The notes under the pieces were generated by a model, which ran no database searches, was not told where the DNA came from, and saw only the letters and a program-made list of their open reading frames with translations. Positions 53,577-61,872 of a DNA stretch of 64,000 bases are shown here, piece by piece. Origin of the DNA: Chitinophaga silvatica (GTDB taxonomy: Bacteria; Bacteroidota; Bacteroidia; Chitinophagales; Chitinophagaceae). A program made the position numbers and the translations under genes. Each line of letters starts with the position of its first letter. Positions within the stretch are counted from its first letter, which is position 1. The DNA lies in contig NZ_QPMM01000007.1 of the NCBI RefSeq assembly GCF_003419895.1, positions 434,001 through 498,000 on the forward strand, read 5' to 3'.

Positions 53577-54704
53577 ATGAATAAAAAGATTTGGCTATCC
53601 TCTCCTCATATGGAAGGTTCAGAGCTGGAACTGGTAAAAGATGCATTCGAGTCGAACTGGATTGCGCCACTGGGGCCGCATGTTGATGCCTTTGAACAGG
53701 ATTTGGCTTCATTTACCGGTACCAGTCATGCTGCTGCACTTTCTGCAGGAACTGCAGCCCTGCATCTGGCATTAATTCTATCAGGAGTAAAACCTGGAGA
53801 TGAAGTGATCTGTCAGAGCTTTACGTTTTCTGCGTCTGCCAATCCTATTGTATATATAGGAGCTACGCCTGTTTTTGTTGATAGTGAACCCGGAACCTGG
53901 AATATGGATCCTGACTTATTGGAAAAAGCAATTAAGGACAGATTATCCAAAGGCCGGAAAGTAGCTGCCATTATTCCAGTGCATTTATACGGAATGCCTG
54001 CCCGAATGCCTGAAATTATGGAAGTAGCTGGCAGATATAATATTCCTGTTTTGGAAGATGCGGCAGAAGCACTGGGATCTAACCTTAATGGGAAGGCTTG
54101 CGGAAGTTGGGGCGATATGGGAATTCTGAGTTTCAATGGCAATAAAATTATTACAACCAGTGGGGGAGGTGCTTTATTGAGTGATAACGAAGAAATGATC
54201 AATAAAGCCCGTTTCCTGGCGTCTCAGGCGAGAGACGCGGCACCGCATTATCAGCATAGCCAGATTGGGTATAACTACAGAATGAGTAATATTTCTGCCG
54301 CCATCGGTCGCGGACAAATGCAGGTGATCGCTGACAGAGTTGCAAAGAGAAGGAAGAACTATGAATATTATTATACTCAGTTGGCAGATGTTCGAGGAAT
54401 AACTTTTTTGAACGAACCAGATGGATATTACAGCAATCGTTGGCTTACAGCCATCCTGATTGATCCTGCAACCAGTAAAGTTTCAAGAGAAACTATCAGA
54501 CTTGCACTGGAAAAAGAGAATATTGAGTCGAGACCCTTATGGAAACCAATGCACCTGCAACCTGTATTTGAAGGCTATACATCTTATTTAAACGGGGTAG
54601 GAGAGGAACTGTTCGAGAAAGGGCTCTGCCTGCCAAGTGGATCAAATCTAACAGAATCAGATCTGGCAAATGTAGTTTCTATTATCAAATCAAATACAGC
54701 ATGA
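53577..54704 (+). CDS. PglE-like DegT/DnrJ/EryC1 sugar aminotransferase
   Basis: A 375-residue PLP-dependent enzyme. It opens IWLSSPHMEGSELELV, as in PglE-type members. The PLP lysine is K190 in SFNGNKIITTSGGGA, and VLEDAAEALGS supplies the cofactor-binding Asp. It should aminate the UDP-4-keto-6-deoxy sugar from the first operon gene, giving UDP-4-amino sugar for the PglD-like enzyme. It is the last gene of the operon; no classical terminator follows, but the GC-rich repeat cluster starts about 70 bp later. Confidence 0.94.
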   Translation: MNKKIWLSSPHMEGSELELVKDAFESNWIAPLGPHVDAFEQDLASFTGTSHAAALSAGTAALHLALILSGVKPGDEVICQSFTFSASANPIVYIGATPVFVDSEPGTWNMDPDLLEKAIKDRLSKGRKVAAIIPVHLYGMPARMPEIMEVAGRYNIPVLEDAAEALGSNLNGKACGSWGDMGILSFNGNKIITTSGGGALLSDNEEMINKARFLASQARDAAPHYQHSQIGYNYRMSNISAAIGRGQMQVIADRVAKRRKNYEYYYTQLADVRGITFLNEPDGYYSNRWLTAILIDPATSKVSRETIRLALEKENIESRPLWKPMHLQPVFEGYTSYLNGVGEELFEKGLCLPSGSNLTESDLANVVSIIKSNTA

Positions 54705-54774
54705 GTTATGTTGCTCGCAAGGGGAGTACGAGTTTAATTAGTTAGAGGGTACAAAGAAAATATTTGGGGGTATA

Positions 54775-55260
54775 CCCTTATTAAGTAAGGGAAATAAAGT
54801 TTATGAGTTATAGATATCTAATTGTTGGATGTGACTTCCATTAGGGCAGGGCAAGCCCAATGCTATTAAGTTAAGGAAATAGATTTCATGAATTTTAGAT
54901 GTCTGATTATTGGATTTATTTCTTTTATCGTAGGTAGGGCGGGGGCAAGCCCAATGTTATTAAGTTAAGGGAATGGATTTCATGAATACTTGATACCTAA
55001 TTGTTGGATTTACTTTCTGTGGCCATTGGCAGGGCGGGGGCAAGCCCCGCCCCTACAGGGTTTCATCAGAATCATATTTTCTTCTGGTCGCCTGGTTTCA
55101 TGTTAAAGTAAATCTTCAATATAGAACTCAATATTTGATGAAATTCTGTAGGGGCGGGGCTTGCCCCCGCCCTGCCTACGGTAAAAGAAATTTACCAATC
55201 ACTTAACGACAATAAAATCAGTATTTCTCTTAATAGTATCGGGGCTTGCCCCCTCCCAAT
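54775..55260. repeat. Cluster of GC-rich repeat units with long inverted repeat
   Basis: Three direct units (about 85-96 bp) begin near 54775, 54859 and 54953. Each has TTAAG near its start and ends in GGGCAAGCCC or GGGGCAAGCCCC. A fourth, inverted unit occupies about 55146-55260. The last direct and the inverted unit form a perfect 31-bp inverted repeat (55028-55058 and 55146-55176), extending further with mismatches. The G+C-rich tips contrast sharply with the AT-rich surroundings. No gene lies in 54705-55350. A REP-like origin is likely; a terminating role after the polysaccharide operon is possible. Confidence 0.88.
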
Positions 55261-55350
55261 ATATGGTCTCAAAAAGAAACAAATAATTCCTGGAATTCAC
55301 GCTGCTTAACTAAAAGTTTCATATCTCCTTGCGGACAAAACCTGAATATC

Positions 55351-56889
55351 ATGAAACCTATTCACTATCCTATATTATTGTGCTGCTTTTTATGCAGCTA
55401 TTTTTCCCTTACCGCTCAGGATATTCAATTGAAAAATCCTTCTCTTGAAGGAATAAGAGGACAAGGTAGAACACCGGATGACTGGATTGGTAGAAACACT
55501 CCGGATGTTCAGCCCGGGGCGCTTAATATTACACAATTACCATCAGATGGAGAGGCTTATGTAGGGTTGCATAGCGGTCCGGCCTATATCGAATCTATTA
55601 GCCAGGAGGTGGGATTACTGGGAGGAAAGAAGTATAACCTGTCTGCTGATCTGGCTTATGCTCCCAACTATGCTTATAAGGCCTGTTATGGTATTCTGAC
55701 TGTTTATGGTGGTGATTCTCCAAAAGATACTGCGGAGCGCTTGTGGACTTCGGGCCCGTTTTATCATACCAGCTGGAAAAAATATACTTTTTTCATCAAC
55801 CCAAAGAAAAACTATAAATACATAACATTTATGGCAGGAGTTGATTTACCCTGCGATAAGAGTGAATATGGCTCTGCAATCCTGATGGATAATTTGTCGG
55901 CAGCCTTAAGAGAAACTCCCCAGCTGAGTGCAGTTATACATAATACCTGTGCTGGAGAAATGGAGGGAGTAATTACGCTGAAAATCGAAGGGGTGAGTGT
56001 TCCTTGTACCATTAGCTGGGATCCGGGTGGAGCAACTACTAACCGCATAACTAATTTACCGGCGGGGAGTTACAGGGCAACTGTAAAGCATCCGAATGGT
56101 ATTGCAGTTACATTAAATGCTGATGTGTTGGCCTGGAAAGTACAAAGTAAAGTTGCTGTTACGCCATCACCGTGCTATGGCGACAATAATAACAGCATTA
56201 AGCTGGAAACCAACGGAGGAACAGCACCCTATAGATATTATTTCAATGGTGGACATACGGTTAATTACTCAGGAACGTTTGAGCACCTGGTTCCGGGGTA
56301 TTATAATATTCAGGTGGAGGATGAAGAAGGATGCAAGGAATTCTTATCACAAATTGATGTTAAAGAGCCTCTTCCTTTATCTTTTAAGAATGTACAACTG
56401 AAGGATATAAGCTGTTCTACTGTTATGGATGGTAAAATAAGTATTTATACTACAGGAGGAACCAGGCCATATTTTTATAGTTTGAATAATGGCAATTGGC
56501 AGACAGATAGTGTTTGGGGCAAATTGAATGAAGGGAAATATTACTATACGGTAAAAGATGCGAATGGTTGTCTCATAGATAGTAATGCAACAATTATCCG
56601 CAATATGAGGGAATGCGCTGTTTTTGTTCCAACAGCCTTTTCTCCGAATAACGATGGACAAAACGATTTATTCAGAGCTAAAGTGAATGATGACGTTACC
56701 GATTACAGGCTTGAAGTTTTCAGCCGTTGGGGTGAAAAAGTGTTCAGCACAATGGACCCTTACGGAGCATGGGATGGAACTTTAAAAGGGCAACAATTAC
56801 CAGGAGGCGCTTATGTCTGGATACTATTATACACAGATAGTAAGCATCAGGCTCGCAAACAAACAGGAACGATTATGCTACTCCGTTAG
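55351..56889 (+). CDS. T9SS type B cargo with SprB-like repeats
   Basis: A 512-residue secreted protein. I chose ATG 55351 because it begins a signal peptide (ending FSLTAQ); the longer frame runs back into the GC-rich repeats. A jelly-roll, carbohydrate-binding-like domain (about residues 25-190, opening IQLKNPSLEGIRG) is followed by three SprB-type repeats with the pattern APYRYYFNGG and ARPYFYSLNNG-like segments. The gliding-motility-associated C-terminal signal starts VPTAFSPNNDGQNDLFRA and ends TGTIMLLR. It should be exported by the type IX system and act at the cell surface, perhaps binding glycans. It ends convergently with the phosphatase gene (12-bp overlap). Confidence 0.9.
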   Translation: MKPIHYPILLCCFLCSYFSLTAQDIQLKNPSLEGIRGQGRTPDDWIGRNTPDVQPGALNITQLPSDGEAYVGLHSGPAYIESISQEVGLLGGKKYNLSADLAYAPNYAYKACYGILTVYGGDSPKDTAERLWTSGPFYHTSWKKYTFFINPKKNYKYITFMAGVDLPCDKSEYGSAILMDNLSAALRETPQLSAVIHNTCAGEMEGVITLKIEGVSVPCTISWDPGGATTNRITNLPAGSYRATVKHPNGIAVTLNADVLAWKVQSKVAVTPSPCYGDNNNSIKLETNGGTAPYRYYFNGGHTVNYSGTFEHLVPGYYNIQVEDEEGCKEFLSQIDVKEPLPLSFKNVQLKDISCSTVMDGKISIYTTGGTRPYFYSLNNGNWQTDSVWGKLNEGKYYYTVKDANGCLIDSNATIIRNMRECAVFVPTAFSPNNDGQNDLFRAKVNDDVTDYRLEVFSRWGEKVFSTMDPYGAWDGTLKGQQLPGGAYVWILLYTDSKHQARKQTGTIMLLR

Positions 56890-57615
56890 TGTGTTATTTT
56901 TAAACGGATATTCATCCAATGTTTTCCTCAGTTTATTGTTATTGCTGATTTGTATGATAGCATGTAAATGCTTTTCGTGATGTAAATCGGTGCCTATAAA
57001 ATCGGCTAACTGTTGTTCAAGTAATAATGTTGCTGCTTTCTGAACACCTTTGCCATAGTACCCGGTCAATGACAATAAATTTACCTGGAGCTGGCATCCC
57101 AGTTCTTTTAGCAGATGGTATTGATTGAATTCGTTATGATAATACCCGTATCTTTCAGGATGTGCAAGGATAGGTTGATATCCTGCTGCCTGTATATCAA
57201 ATAGCCACTGATGTAATTGCGGAGGGGCGGAAACAAAGGAAATTTCAACCAATACTTTATTACCGGTTATGGTTAACAAGGGTTGTTGCAGCAGCGGAAC
57301 AAATTGTTCATCTAAATAATATTCTGCAGCATATTTAAAGGAAATATTGTTGTTGGCATCTTTGAGCGACTGATATACAGATTCGAAAGGTGATTGTAAA
57401 GTATTTACAGAATTTGGGTACCTGTCCATCATAATATGTGGAGTAGTAATGATCCTGCTTATGCCCAGCTCCTGGAGTTTTTCAATAAAAAAAAGAGAAG
57501 TTTGTAAATCCTGAGATCCATCATCTACACCCGGTAGGAGGTGTGAATGAATATCAGTTTGCATAAATGACAAGAGAGGAGCGGTTTTGTTGGCTCGTTT
57601 ACTAAAAAAAAGCAT
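56878..57615 (-). CDS. CapC/YwqE-type tyrosine phosphatase (PHP domain)
   Basis: A 245-residue PHP-domain phosphatase of the CpsB/CapC/YwqE family. Metal-binding segments are TDIHSHLLPGVDDGS, IITTPHIM, LAHPERYGYY and GTDLHHEKH. These enzymes dephosphorylate the BY-kinase tail, and the Wzc-like protein with its Tyr-Gly cluster lies 20 kb upstream, so a partnership is likely. The first ATG gives the usual FSKRANK-type basic leader; a later ATG is possible. Read on its own strand it is downstream of the fRMsr gene, separated by a hairpin. Confidence 0.92.
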   Translation of the reverse strand: MLFFSKRANKTAPLLSFMQTDIHSHLLPGVDDGSQDLQTSLFFIEKLQELGISRIITTPHIMMDRYPNSVNTLQSPFESVYQSLKDANNNISFKYAAEYYLDEQFVPLLQQPLLTITGNKVLVEISFVSAPPQLHQWLFDIQAAGYQPILAHPERYGYYHNEFNQYHLLKELGCQLQVNLLSLTGYYGKGVQKAATLLLEQQLADFIGTDLHHEKHLHAIIQISNNNKLRKTLDEYPFKNNTLTE

Positions 57616-57651
57616 TTCTCAATAAAATATGGTTGCCAACAGTAACACATA

Positions 57652-57680
57652 TACAGTGCCACAAATGCTGTGGCACTGTA
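57652..57680. terminator. Hairpin between fRMsr and phosphatase genes
   Basis: TACAGTGCCACA (57652-57663) pairs perfectly with TGTGGCACTGTA (57669-57680) around a 5-nt loop. It lies 7 bp after the fRMsr stop on the minus strand. The tail after the stem is not a strong T-run on that strand, so it may attenuate rather than fully stop transcription into the phosphatase gene. Confidence 0.65.
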
Positions 57681-57687
57681 TAAATAA

Positions 57688-58182
57688 TTAATTTTCCTGA
57701 AGTAGAGCGATGATCTCTTCCAGGTATTGCTGATCAATTTCGTCGAATGTCTCTAAATCTGCGCTGTCAACATCCAACACCCCCCATACTTCATTATTTC
57801 TGATGAGCGGTATTACAATTTCTGATTGAGATAAACTGCTACAGGCTATATGGCCCGGAAATTTAGCTACATCAGGAACAATGAGGGTAGTTGCCTGCTC
57901 CCAACTGGTGCCACAAACTCCTCTTCCCTTACGGATACGTGTACACGCAACAGGACCCTGAAATGGACCTAAAACCAGTTCATCTTCCTTAACAAGATAA
58001 AAGCCTACCCATAACCAGCCGAATTGTTCTTTTAATGCAGCCGCAATATTTGCCAGGTTGGCAATTAAATCAGGTTCCCCGGTAAGTAGCCCCTTTATCT
58101 GAGGAATGAGGGATATGTATTGTTCCTTTTTATCTCCTTTAATGATATTTAAGTCTTCTGCCATATATTCAAATTCATTCAA
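57688..58182 (-). CDS. Free methionine-(R)-sulfoxide reductase (GAF domain)
   Basis: A 164-residue single GAF-domain enzyme of the fRMsr family, reducing free Met-R-sulfoxide. The GAF core opens FGWLWVGFYLVKEDEL, and the three conserved cysteines are in ACTRIRKGRGVCGTSW and HIACSS. VWGVLDVDSADLETFDE completes the signature. It repairs oxidised methionine using thioredoxin. A start at the seventh codon (MAEDLNI) matches many homologues and may be the true one. It is divergent from idi. Confidence 0.93.
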   Translation of the reverse strand: MNEFEYMAEDLNIIKGDKKEQYISLIPQIKGLLTGEPDLIANLANIAAALKEQFGWLWVGFYLVKEDELVLGPFQGPVACTRIRKGRGVCGTSWEQATTLIVPDVAKFPGHIACSSLSQSEIVIPLIRNNEVWGVLDVDSADLETFDEIDQQYLEEIIALLQEN

Positions 58183-58307
58183 GATGCAAAAATAAGCAGG
58201 AAATGTGTGATTTAAAGATTGGTACTTTTTGGTACCCGGATGTGTATAAGAAATTATAGTAGGAAATTCATAGATGAAAAAATATATAAATTCGTAAATT
58301 CGCTATT

Positions 58308-58847
58308 ATGAACTCACCGGAAATTATATTAGTGAACGAACAAGACGAGGCAATTGGCACGATGGAAAAGATGGAAGCGCATCGAAAAGGATTATTACAC
58401 CGTGCATTTTCTGTATTTATTATAAATGATGCAGGAGAAATATTATTGCAACGTCGTGCATTGGATAAATATCATTCTCCTGGTTTATGGACGAACGCCT
58501 GCTGTAGCCACCCTTACCCTGGCGAATCTGTTGAAGCCGCTGCTCACCGCCGTTTAGAGGAAGAATTAGGCTTTGATTGTGAATTGAAAGAATTATTCTC
58601 ATTTACTTATAGAACTGAATTTGATAATGGTCTTACTGAGCATGAATTTGATCATGTTTTATTAGGAACCTACAACGGAACCATCATTCCAAATCCTGCT
58701 GAAGTAGCAGATTACCAATATTTGTCTGTAACCCAAATCATTGAAAAAATGGAAAATGCCCCAAATACCTTTACTTCCTGGTTTCATCATGCATGGCCCC
58801 TGTTATTACAACGCATGGAAATTAATATAGGAACTGCCAGCGTATAA
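58308..58847 (+). CDS. idi: Isopentenyl-diphosphate delta-isomerase, type I
   Basis: A 179-residue Nudix-fold isomerase interconverting IPP and DMAPP. Metal ligands H25 and H31 and the catalytic pair are visible: C66 in NACCSHPYPGES and the glutamates in TEHEFDHV (E111, E113). The Nudix-like helix AAAHRRLEEELGF is intact. It supplies the isoprenoid starter, and the next gene, 176 bp downstream on the same strand, is a terpene synthase. In organisms with the MEP pathway Idi is optional, so its placement here suggests a link to terpene output. Confidence 0.97.
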   Translation: MNSPEIILVNEQDEAIGTMEKMEAHRKGLLHRAFSVFIINDAGEILLQRRALDKYHSPGLWTNACCSHPYPGESVEAAAHRRLEEELGFDCELKELFSFTYRTEFDNGLTEHEFDHVLLGTYNGTIIPNPAEVADYQYLSVTQIIEKMENAPNTFTSWFHHAWPLLLQRMEINIGTASV

Positions 58848-58922
58848 CAGTTTGTTAACTTATTTTTAAAACAATCATTTTGCGACTTGTTAACCGAGTG
58901 TAAATAAATACACCTGGACTTT

Positions 58923-58988
58923 TATGCGAAATTGCATAGAGCATACTTATGCTATAGTTGTTCCCATGGTCGAATTTTCGATGCGCAT
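58923..58988 (+). promoter_or_regulatory. Hairpin-rich leader of the terpene synthase gene
   Basis: Two adjacent small hairpins (TATGC 58923-58927 with GCATA 58934-58938; AGCATA 58940-58945 with TATGCT 58948-58953) and the palindrome GATGCGCATC (58979-58988) lie within 100 bp of the start. TATAGTTG (58954-58961) is one base off TAnnTTTG. These could be a promoter and operator; binding proteins are unknown. Confidence 0.4.
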
Positions 58989-59023
58989 CGCTTTGCCTCA
59001 GCTAACCATAAAACCCTCTATAC

Positions 59024-60013
59024 ATGACCACCAACATTCAAATGCCCGTTATTCGTTTCCCTTTTACCAGCCGAATGAACCAGCATGCTGAAGCGGCACA
59101 GCAACACATTACTGAATGGGTAAACGAAATGGGCCTCCTTACTTCAGAAAAGGCCTGGCAACGTTTTCATAAAGCCAGATTTGCGTATCTGGTCGCCAGA
59201 GCCTTCCCGGATGCCGGGCTGCATGAACTATGCCTCATCGCAGATTTCAATACCTGGCTTTTTATCCTGGACGACAAATGCGACGAAGCCGCTGAAGGTC
59301 GCAAAGCTGATTATCTAAGAAGTATTATGGCCGGACTTCTGGATATCCTCCAACAAAATATTGAATATCTCCCCGCTTCCGGGCATCCTCTCTCAGCTGC
59401 TTTAAGTAGTATCTGGGAGCGTATGCGCAAATTAAGTAACCCGGGTTGGCGGCTTAGATTCATCAAAACAGTAAATGATTATTTTTCTGCCTGTATCTGG
59501 GAAGCGGAAAACAGGGAAGCAGGTATTATTCCTTCCCTGGAAGATTACATCAAAATGCGACCATTCACGGGAGCCTTGCTGGCAGATATAGAAGCAATTG
59601 AGATAATTGAAAAAGTAGTACTTCCTCAACAAGTAACAGAACAGGCATTATTGCAACGAATGATCCAGGCCGGTAACAATCTGGTTTGCTGGACCAATGA
59701 TATTTTTTCCTGCCTGAAAGAAAGTAAACAGGGTGATGTGCATAATCTGGTACTGGTACTTCAACATGAAAATGGATATTCATTACAGGATGCTGTTAAT
59801 GAAGCCACCAGAATGCTGAAAGAGGAAGTCGCCATTTTTGTGACACTGGAAAAACTGTTACCACTAACGGGAAGTGAAGCCGATTATGAATTAATCAGAT
59901 TTGTAGCGGTATTACATGCCTGGATTGTGGGCAATGCCGAATGGAGCATCAAGGATACCGGAAGATATGGAGTAGCATCACTGGCTGCGCTTGCTTATTC
60001 GCCGCTCCACTAA
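59024..60013 (+). CDS. Class I terpene synthase
   Basis: A 329-residue bacterial-type cyclase with every catalytic element. The aspartate-rich motif is DDKCDE (83-88), the pyrophosphate sensor is R179 in YIKMRPFTG, the NSE triad is N225, S229 and E233 in NDIFSCLKE, and the RY pair is R314-Y315. It should cyclise farnesyl or geranylgeranyl diphosphate in the cytosol. Product is not predictable from motifs. idi lies just upstream. No P450 or methyltransferase is adjacent, so the product may be a plain volatile hydrocarbon or alcohol. The 3' end overlaps the convergent DUF2157 gene by 36 bp. Confidence 0.93.
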   Translation: MTTNIQMPVIRFPFTSRMNQHAEAAQQHITEWVNEMGLLTSEKAWQRFHKARFAYLVARAFPDAGLHELCLIADFNTWLFILDDKCDEAAEGRKADYLRSIMAGLLDILQQNIEYLPASGHPLSAALSSIWERMRKLSNPGWRLRFIKTVNDYFSACIWEAENREAGIIPSLEDYIKMRPFTGALLADIEAIEIIEKVVLPQQVTEQALLQRMIQAGNNLVCWTNDIFSCLKESKQGDVHNLVLVLQHENGYSLQDAVNEATRMLKEEVAIFVTLEKLLPLTGSEADYELIRFVAVLHAWIVGNAEWSIKDTGRYGVASLAALAYSPLH

Positions 60014-61012
60014 TTTGCCTATCCACCAGAATGATAAAGCGAGAATTCCAAAGAATAATCCTTTATTGGTAAGATTCCATAAATATTCAAAATACCTGGT
60101 ATACAAATCCAATAATAAAAATATCATTCCAAGATCTCTTAACAGCTCATCTTTTGTTCTGGCACCTATAACGAAAACGGCTAAACACTGTAGGGTATAT
60201 AATATCACCCATTGAAGAAGACGTACCTGTCGTAGTAGCTGCCACTCTTCCCAGGTGCCACAATTCCCAAAGATCGAGATCAGCCATCCGGAGAGCAAAA
60301 ATAATAACCATCCTCCTGCCCAGGTCATATCTGCAATGGGTGGGTAAACACGCCAGCGGCGTTGTACCCACCCTATAATTATAAGAACCGCTCCCAATAG
60401 AATCATTCTACAGGGCAAATTCATCCCCAGAAAATAATTCGGATCGGAAGATAACAGGTAAGTGAGCTTAACATACGCCGGAATTAAGGACAATAACGTT
60501 GCTAACCAAAGCAATCTCGAACGAAAAACAACTCCCAATATTCCATAACAGAGTGTGGCAAGCAACCAGAAAAGCCCATAATTATGCTCAAAATAATTGA
60601 CACTTTTACCCGAATAAACAACGAATACACCTATACTAAGTACTGGTAAGATCCAGTACAGCTCCCGGTTAAACGAATAAAATGGGTTGTGTTTATTTAT
60701 CTTCCATCCCCTGTAACATAAAAAGATGCTTAGCAGTGCAAACAATATTGAAATAACGCCGTCGGTCAGCGATAGCTTCTTCTTAATAATTTCAATCCAC
60801 TTCTCATCTAATACCAATGACCCGAAAGACATTAAGGCGCATGAAATTGCCGCAATAAAGATGTAAAGGGATAAAGATTGCCAATCTGTACTGGAAACTT
60901 TGATGGTTTGCTTTAAAGATTCACCCTGGGTTTTGCTGATAAGCGATTCTTCCTCCCAGGCATGTATGGCTCTTTGAATTAGCGCTGCATCTTTTTTGTT
61001 CAGTTCCAACAT
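59978..61012 (-). CDS. DUF2157-like multi-helix membrane protein
   Basis: A 344-residue membrane protein with about nine to ten hydrophobic helices. Its short cytosolic N-terminus (AIHAWEEESLISKTQGESL) matches the DUF2157 opening. Function of this family is unknown. It is preceded by a TMEM175-like channel gene 11 bp upstream on the same strand, and the two probably form an operon. It overlaps the terpene synthase tail-to-tail. Confidence 0.8.
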   Translation of the reverse strand: MLELNKKDAALIQRAIHAWEEESLISKTQGESLKQTIKVSSTDWQSLSLYIFIAAISCALMSFGSLVLDEKWIEIIKKKLSLTDGVISILFALLSIFLCYRGWKINKHNPFYSFNRELYWILPVLSIGVFVVYSGKSVNYFEHNYGLFWLLATLCYGILGVVFRSRLLWLATLLSLIPAYVKLTYLLSSDPNYFLGMNLPCRMILLGAVLIIIGWVQRRWRVYPPIADMTWAGGWLLFLLSGWLISIFGNCGTWEEWQLLRQVRLLQWVILYTLQCLAVFVIGARTKDELLRDLGMIFLLLDLYTRYFEYLWNLTNKGLFFGILALSFWWIGKLVERRISKRSQ

Positions 61013-61023
61013 AGGCGTCTCCT

Positions 61024-61737
61024 TTAGTTATGGTTGTTCGGTGCTACTCTGTGCACCAGGCGTAAGGTATTTCTTTTTTTGATTTTTAGGCGGAAGTGAT
61101 TAAATAAGGCCAATATAGGAATACTAAAATAACTGATGCGCTGATATGTAATATTTTCCGGATATAGAAAATATGTCATTACTATACAGGTAAATCCTGT
61201 TGCCATAGTTAAAAAGCCATATTTAAAACGTTGATACAGCAATTCTTTTTCTGTATGGTGCCCTGGAATAGTCAATCCCGGATTACGTTGAAAAATATAG
61301 TAACTGATCCAGAATAAGGCAGCCAGGCAACCCGACAGATTGCACAGGTAAATAAAAAATGGGAGCATAAAATGCTCATTCGTATGCAAAATGGCACTTG
61401 TAGAAAATGGAAAGCTTACAATAAAAAATAAAAAAAACAGATTCCGACGAATGAGCCCTTCGTTATATTGTTGCAGAAATCTGCATAAATTCAGGTGTCT
61501 TACCCAAAAATTTCCTATAAATACAAAACTGGCGGCAAACACGGAAAATTCGGTAGCAACTGGCTTCAGGGCCACCCAATAGTCATGTTCCGACAATTTA
61601 TTGGGTAGGGAGGGAAGTTTGATTTCGATGATCAATAAAGTAATTGCAATGGCAAAAACGGCATCACTGAATAAAATCAGCCGTTCCAATTCAAATTCAC
61701 GATGAGGTTTGGGTTCTTTTAAAACAGACATAGACAT
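61024..61737 (-). CDS. TMEM175 family (DUF1211) potassium channel protein
   Basis: A 237-residue, six-helix membrane protein. The diagnostic helix 1 motif is complete: RLILFSDAVFAIAITLLIIEIKLP, with FSDAVFAIAITLL at the core. Bacterial TMEM175 proteins form tetrameric, weakly K+-selective leak channels in the inner membrane. It is first in a two-gene operon with the DUF2157-like gene and is divergent from the TolC gene at 61873. Length is slightly above the usual approximately 200. Confidence 0.92.
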   Translation of the reverse strand: MSMSVLKEPKPHREFELERLILFSDAVFAIAITLLIIEIKLPSLPNKLSEHDYWVALKPVATEFSVFAASFVFIGNFWVRHLNLCRFLQQYNEGLIRRNLFFLFFIVSFPFSTSAILHTNEHFMLPFFIYLCNLSGCLAALFWISYYIFQRNPGLTIPGHHTEKELLYQRFKYGFLTMATGFTCIVMTYFLYPENITYQRISYFSIPILALFNHFRLKIKKRNTLRLVHRVAPNNHN

Positions 61738-61872
61738 AAGTTAACACGAACTTTTCTGAAATATACAAAAATCACCCGTTTGTAACCATAATTGATGCAT
61801 ACCCTTCACAACCTTTTTACTGCTTAATTGTTAATTATTTATCAATCACCATATTCTTTCAACGTAATAAGT

